DNA from: Varroa destructor
Taxonomy: Eukaryota; Arthropoda; Arachnida; Mesostigmata; Varroidae
NCBI RefSeq assembly: GCF_002443255.2
Contig: NW_019211458.1
Span: 33,722,096 to 33,786,095, forward strand
Direction of reading: 5' to 3'
Length of the DNA stretch: 64,000 bases
A program made the translations under genes and the position numbers. The number at the start of each line of letters is the position of its first letter. The first letter of the stretch is position 1. The notes below the pieces were generated by a model, which was not told where the DNA came from, did not search any database, and saw only the letters and a list, made by a program, of their open reading frames with translations. Of this stretch, positions 63,407-64,000 are shown one piece after another.

Positions 63407-64000
63407 CTGTGTAGTTGATAAGGGCGATTTATTGTCGGAGTTACCACTTTGGCTGAGGTGAGGGCTTGGAACAAGAGAACTTTTTTACAAACCAGGCTGC
63501 TCTAAAGGAAGCATGTTGTTAGTCGCTGCAATGGCGGTTAAAACAAGGGCCATCGTTCAGATCTTGGCTGGAATACGTTGCCTGAAGAGTTTTGCCTACT
63601 AATAGAAAGCTATACGTATCTCTCAACCAGAAATGGAAATACAGACCTTCCACGCGAGGCGACGACAGTAGATTCAGCAATGAATTTAGTTAGCTAGAAC
63701 ATCTATAGCATTTTATATCCCATACATTCGAAGTATATGTTTTTACAATTGCTAAACGTATATCATAAGTCATTCTTCCTTTTTTTTTCAGAATGAGATA
63801 GTTATTTTTTTATTTGGTTGTCCTGTATGTGTATGCCAAGCACTTATTAATAATAGGAAAATACATAATCGGGATTAGTTTTTGATTAAATATCAGGCTA
63901 CGTACTTTAAAAATATCCTCCAGCGGGATTTACTCGAATCGTATTTTTTAATAATAAAGTATAGTCACCGCTGATTTTGTCCCCCTACAGACGATGCTCG

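Larger units (their letters stand above)
55277..64000 (+). other. Syt4 intron or later sequence up to the window edge
   Basis: I looked for the next expected coding sequence (a phase-0 exon beginning VKTRV) and did not find it. Contents noted are the palindrome at 58.47 kb, the GC-richer island at 60.25-60.97 kb and an acceptor-like site at 63990. The rest looks non-coding. Confidence 0.6.

Overview
This is a eukaryotic genomic window, almost certainly from a protostome and probably an arthropod. It is AT-rich and intron-dominated, with (TA)n microsatellites, decayed transposon fragments and two 100-base assembly gaps (4645-4744 and 53752-53851). The arthropod call is an inference: the one confidently recognised gene, synaptotagmin 4, matches the insect form I remember (C2A ending DPYVKLQLLPDKQHK) better than the vertebrate form (SDPYIKMTILPEKKHK). 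There are no operons, ribosome-binding sites, CRISPR arrays or prokaryotic features.

The main gene is Syt4 on the + strand. I assembled its 5' half from four coding exons whose reading phases join exactly: 35043-35133 (start codon, lumenal N-terminus), 38441-38677 (transmembrane segment and basic juxtamembrane stretch), 40638-40798 (Pro/Ser linker) and 55058-55276 (first half of the C2A domain). Introns are 3.3, 2.0 and 14.3 kb. The start exon has an acceptor at 34918, so at least one 5' UTR exon lies upstream. A GC-richer segment at about 17.1-17.7 kb, ending in a strong donor at 17706, is the best candidate for promoter and first exon, but this is inference. The rest of C2A and all of C2B were not found in the last 8.7 kb and presumably lie past the right edge.

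Region by region: 1-17 kb is mostly featureless AT-rich sequence, with one plausible minus-strand exon of an unrecognised gene (3113-3503, apparently split by a homopolymer frame break) and a short coding-like segment with a hairpin nearby (8.96-9.23 kb). From 17.7 to 34.9 kb is probable Syt4 intron, with a multi-frame decayed coding stretch at 31.06-31.70 kb. Syt4 intron 1 holds a frameshifted Tc1/mariner-type transposase relic (35851-36698). The large intron 3 holds two convergent tRNA-like (SINE-like) units near 41.1-41.3 kb, a cluster of tiled restriction palindromes near 44.1 kb, a perfect 19-bp-stem hairpin at 48.5 kb and a non-LTR reverse transcriptase relic (51947-52309). Beyond the last recognised exon are a 22-bp perfect palindrome (58468-58489) and a possible minus-strand first exon (60705-60763).

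I found no new multi-gene system. The most useful results are the phase-consistent Syt4 gene model, the dead transposons inside its introns, and a few inverted repeats and composition anomalies that merit checking.
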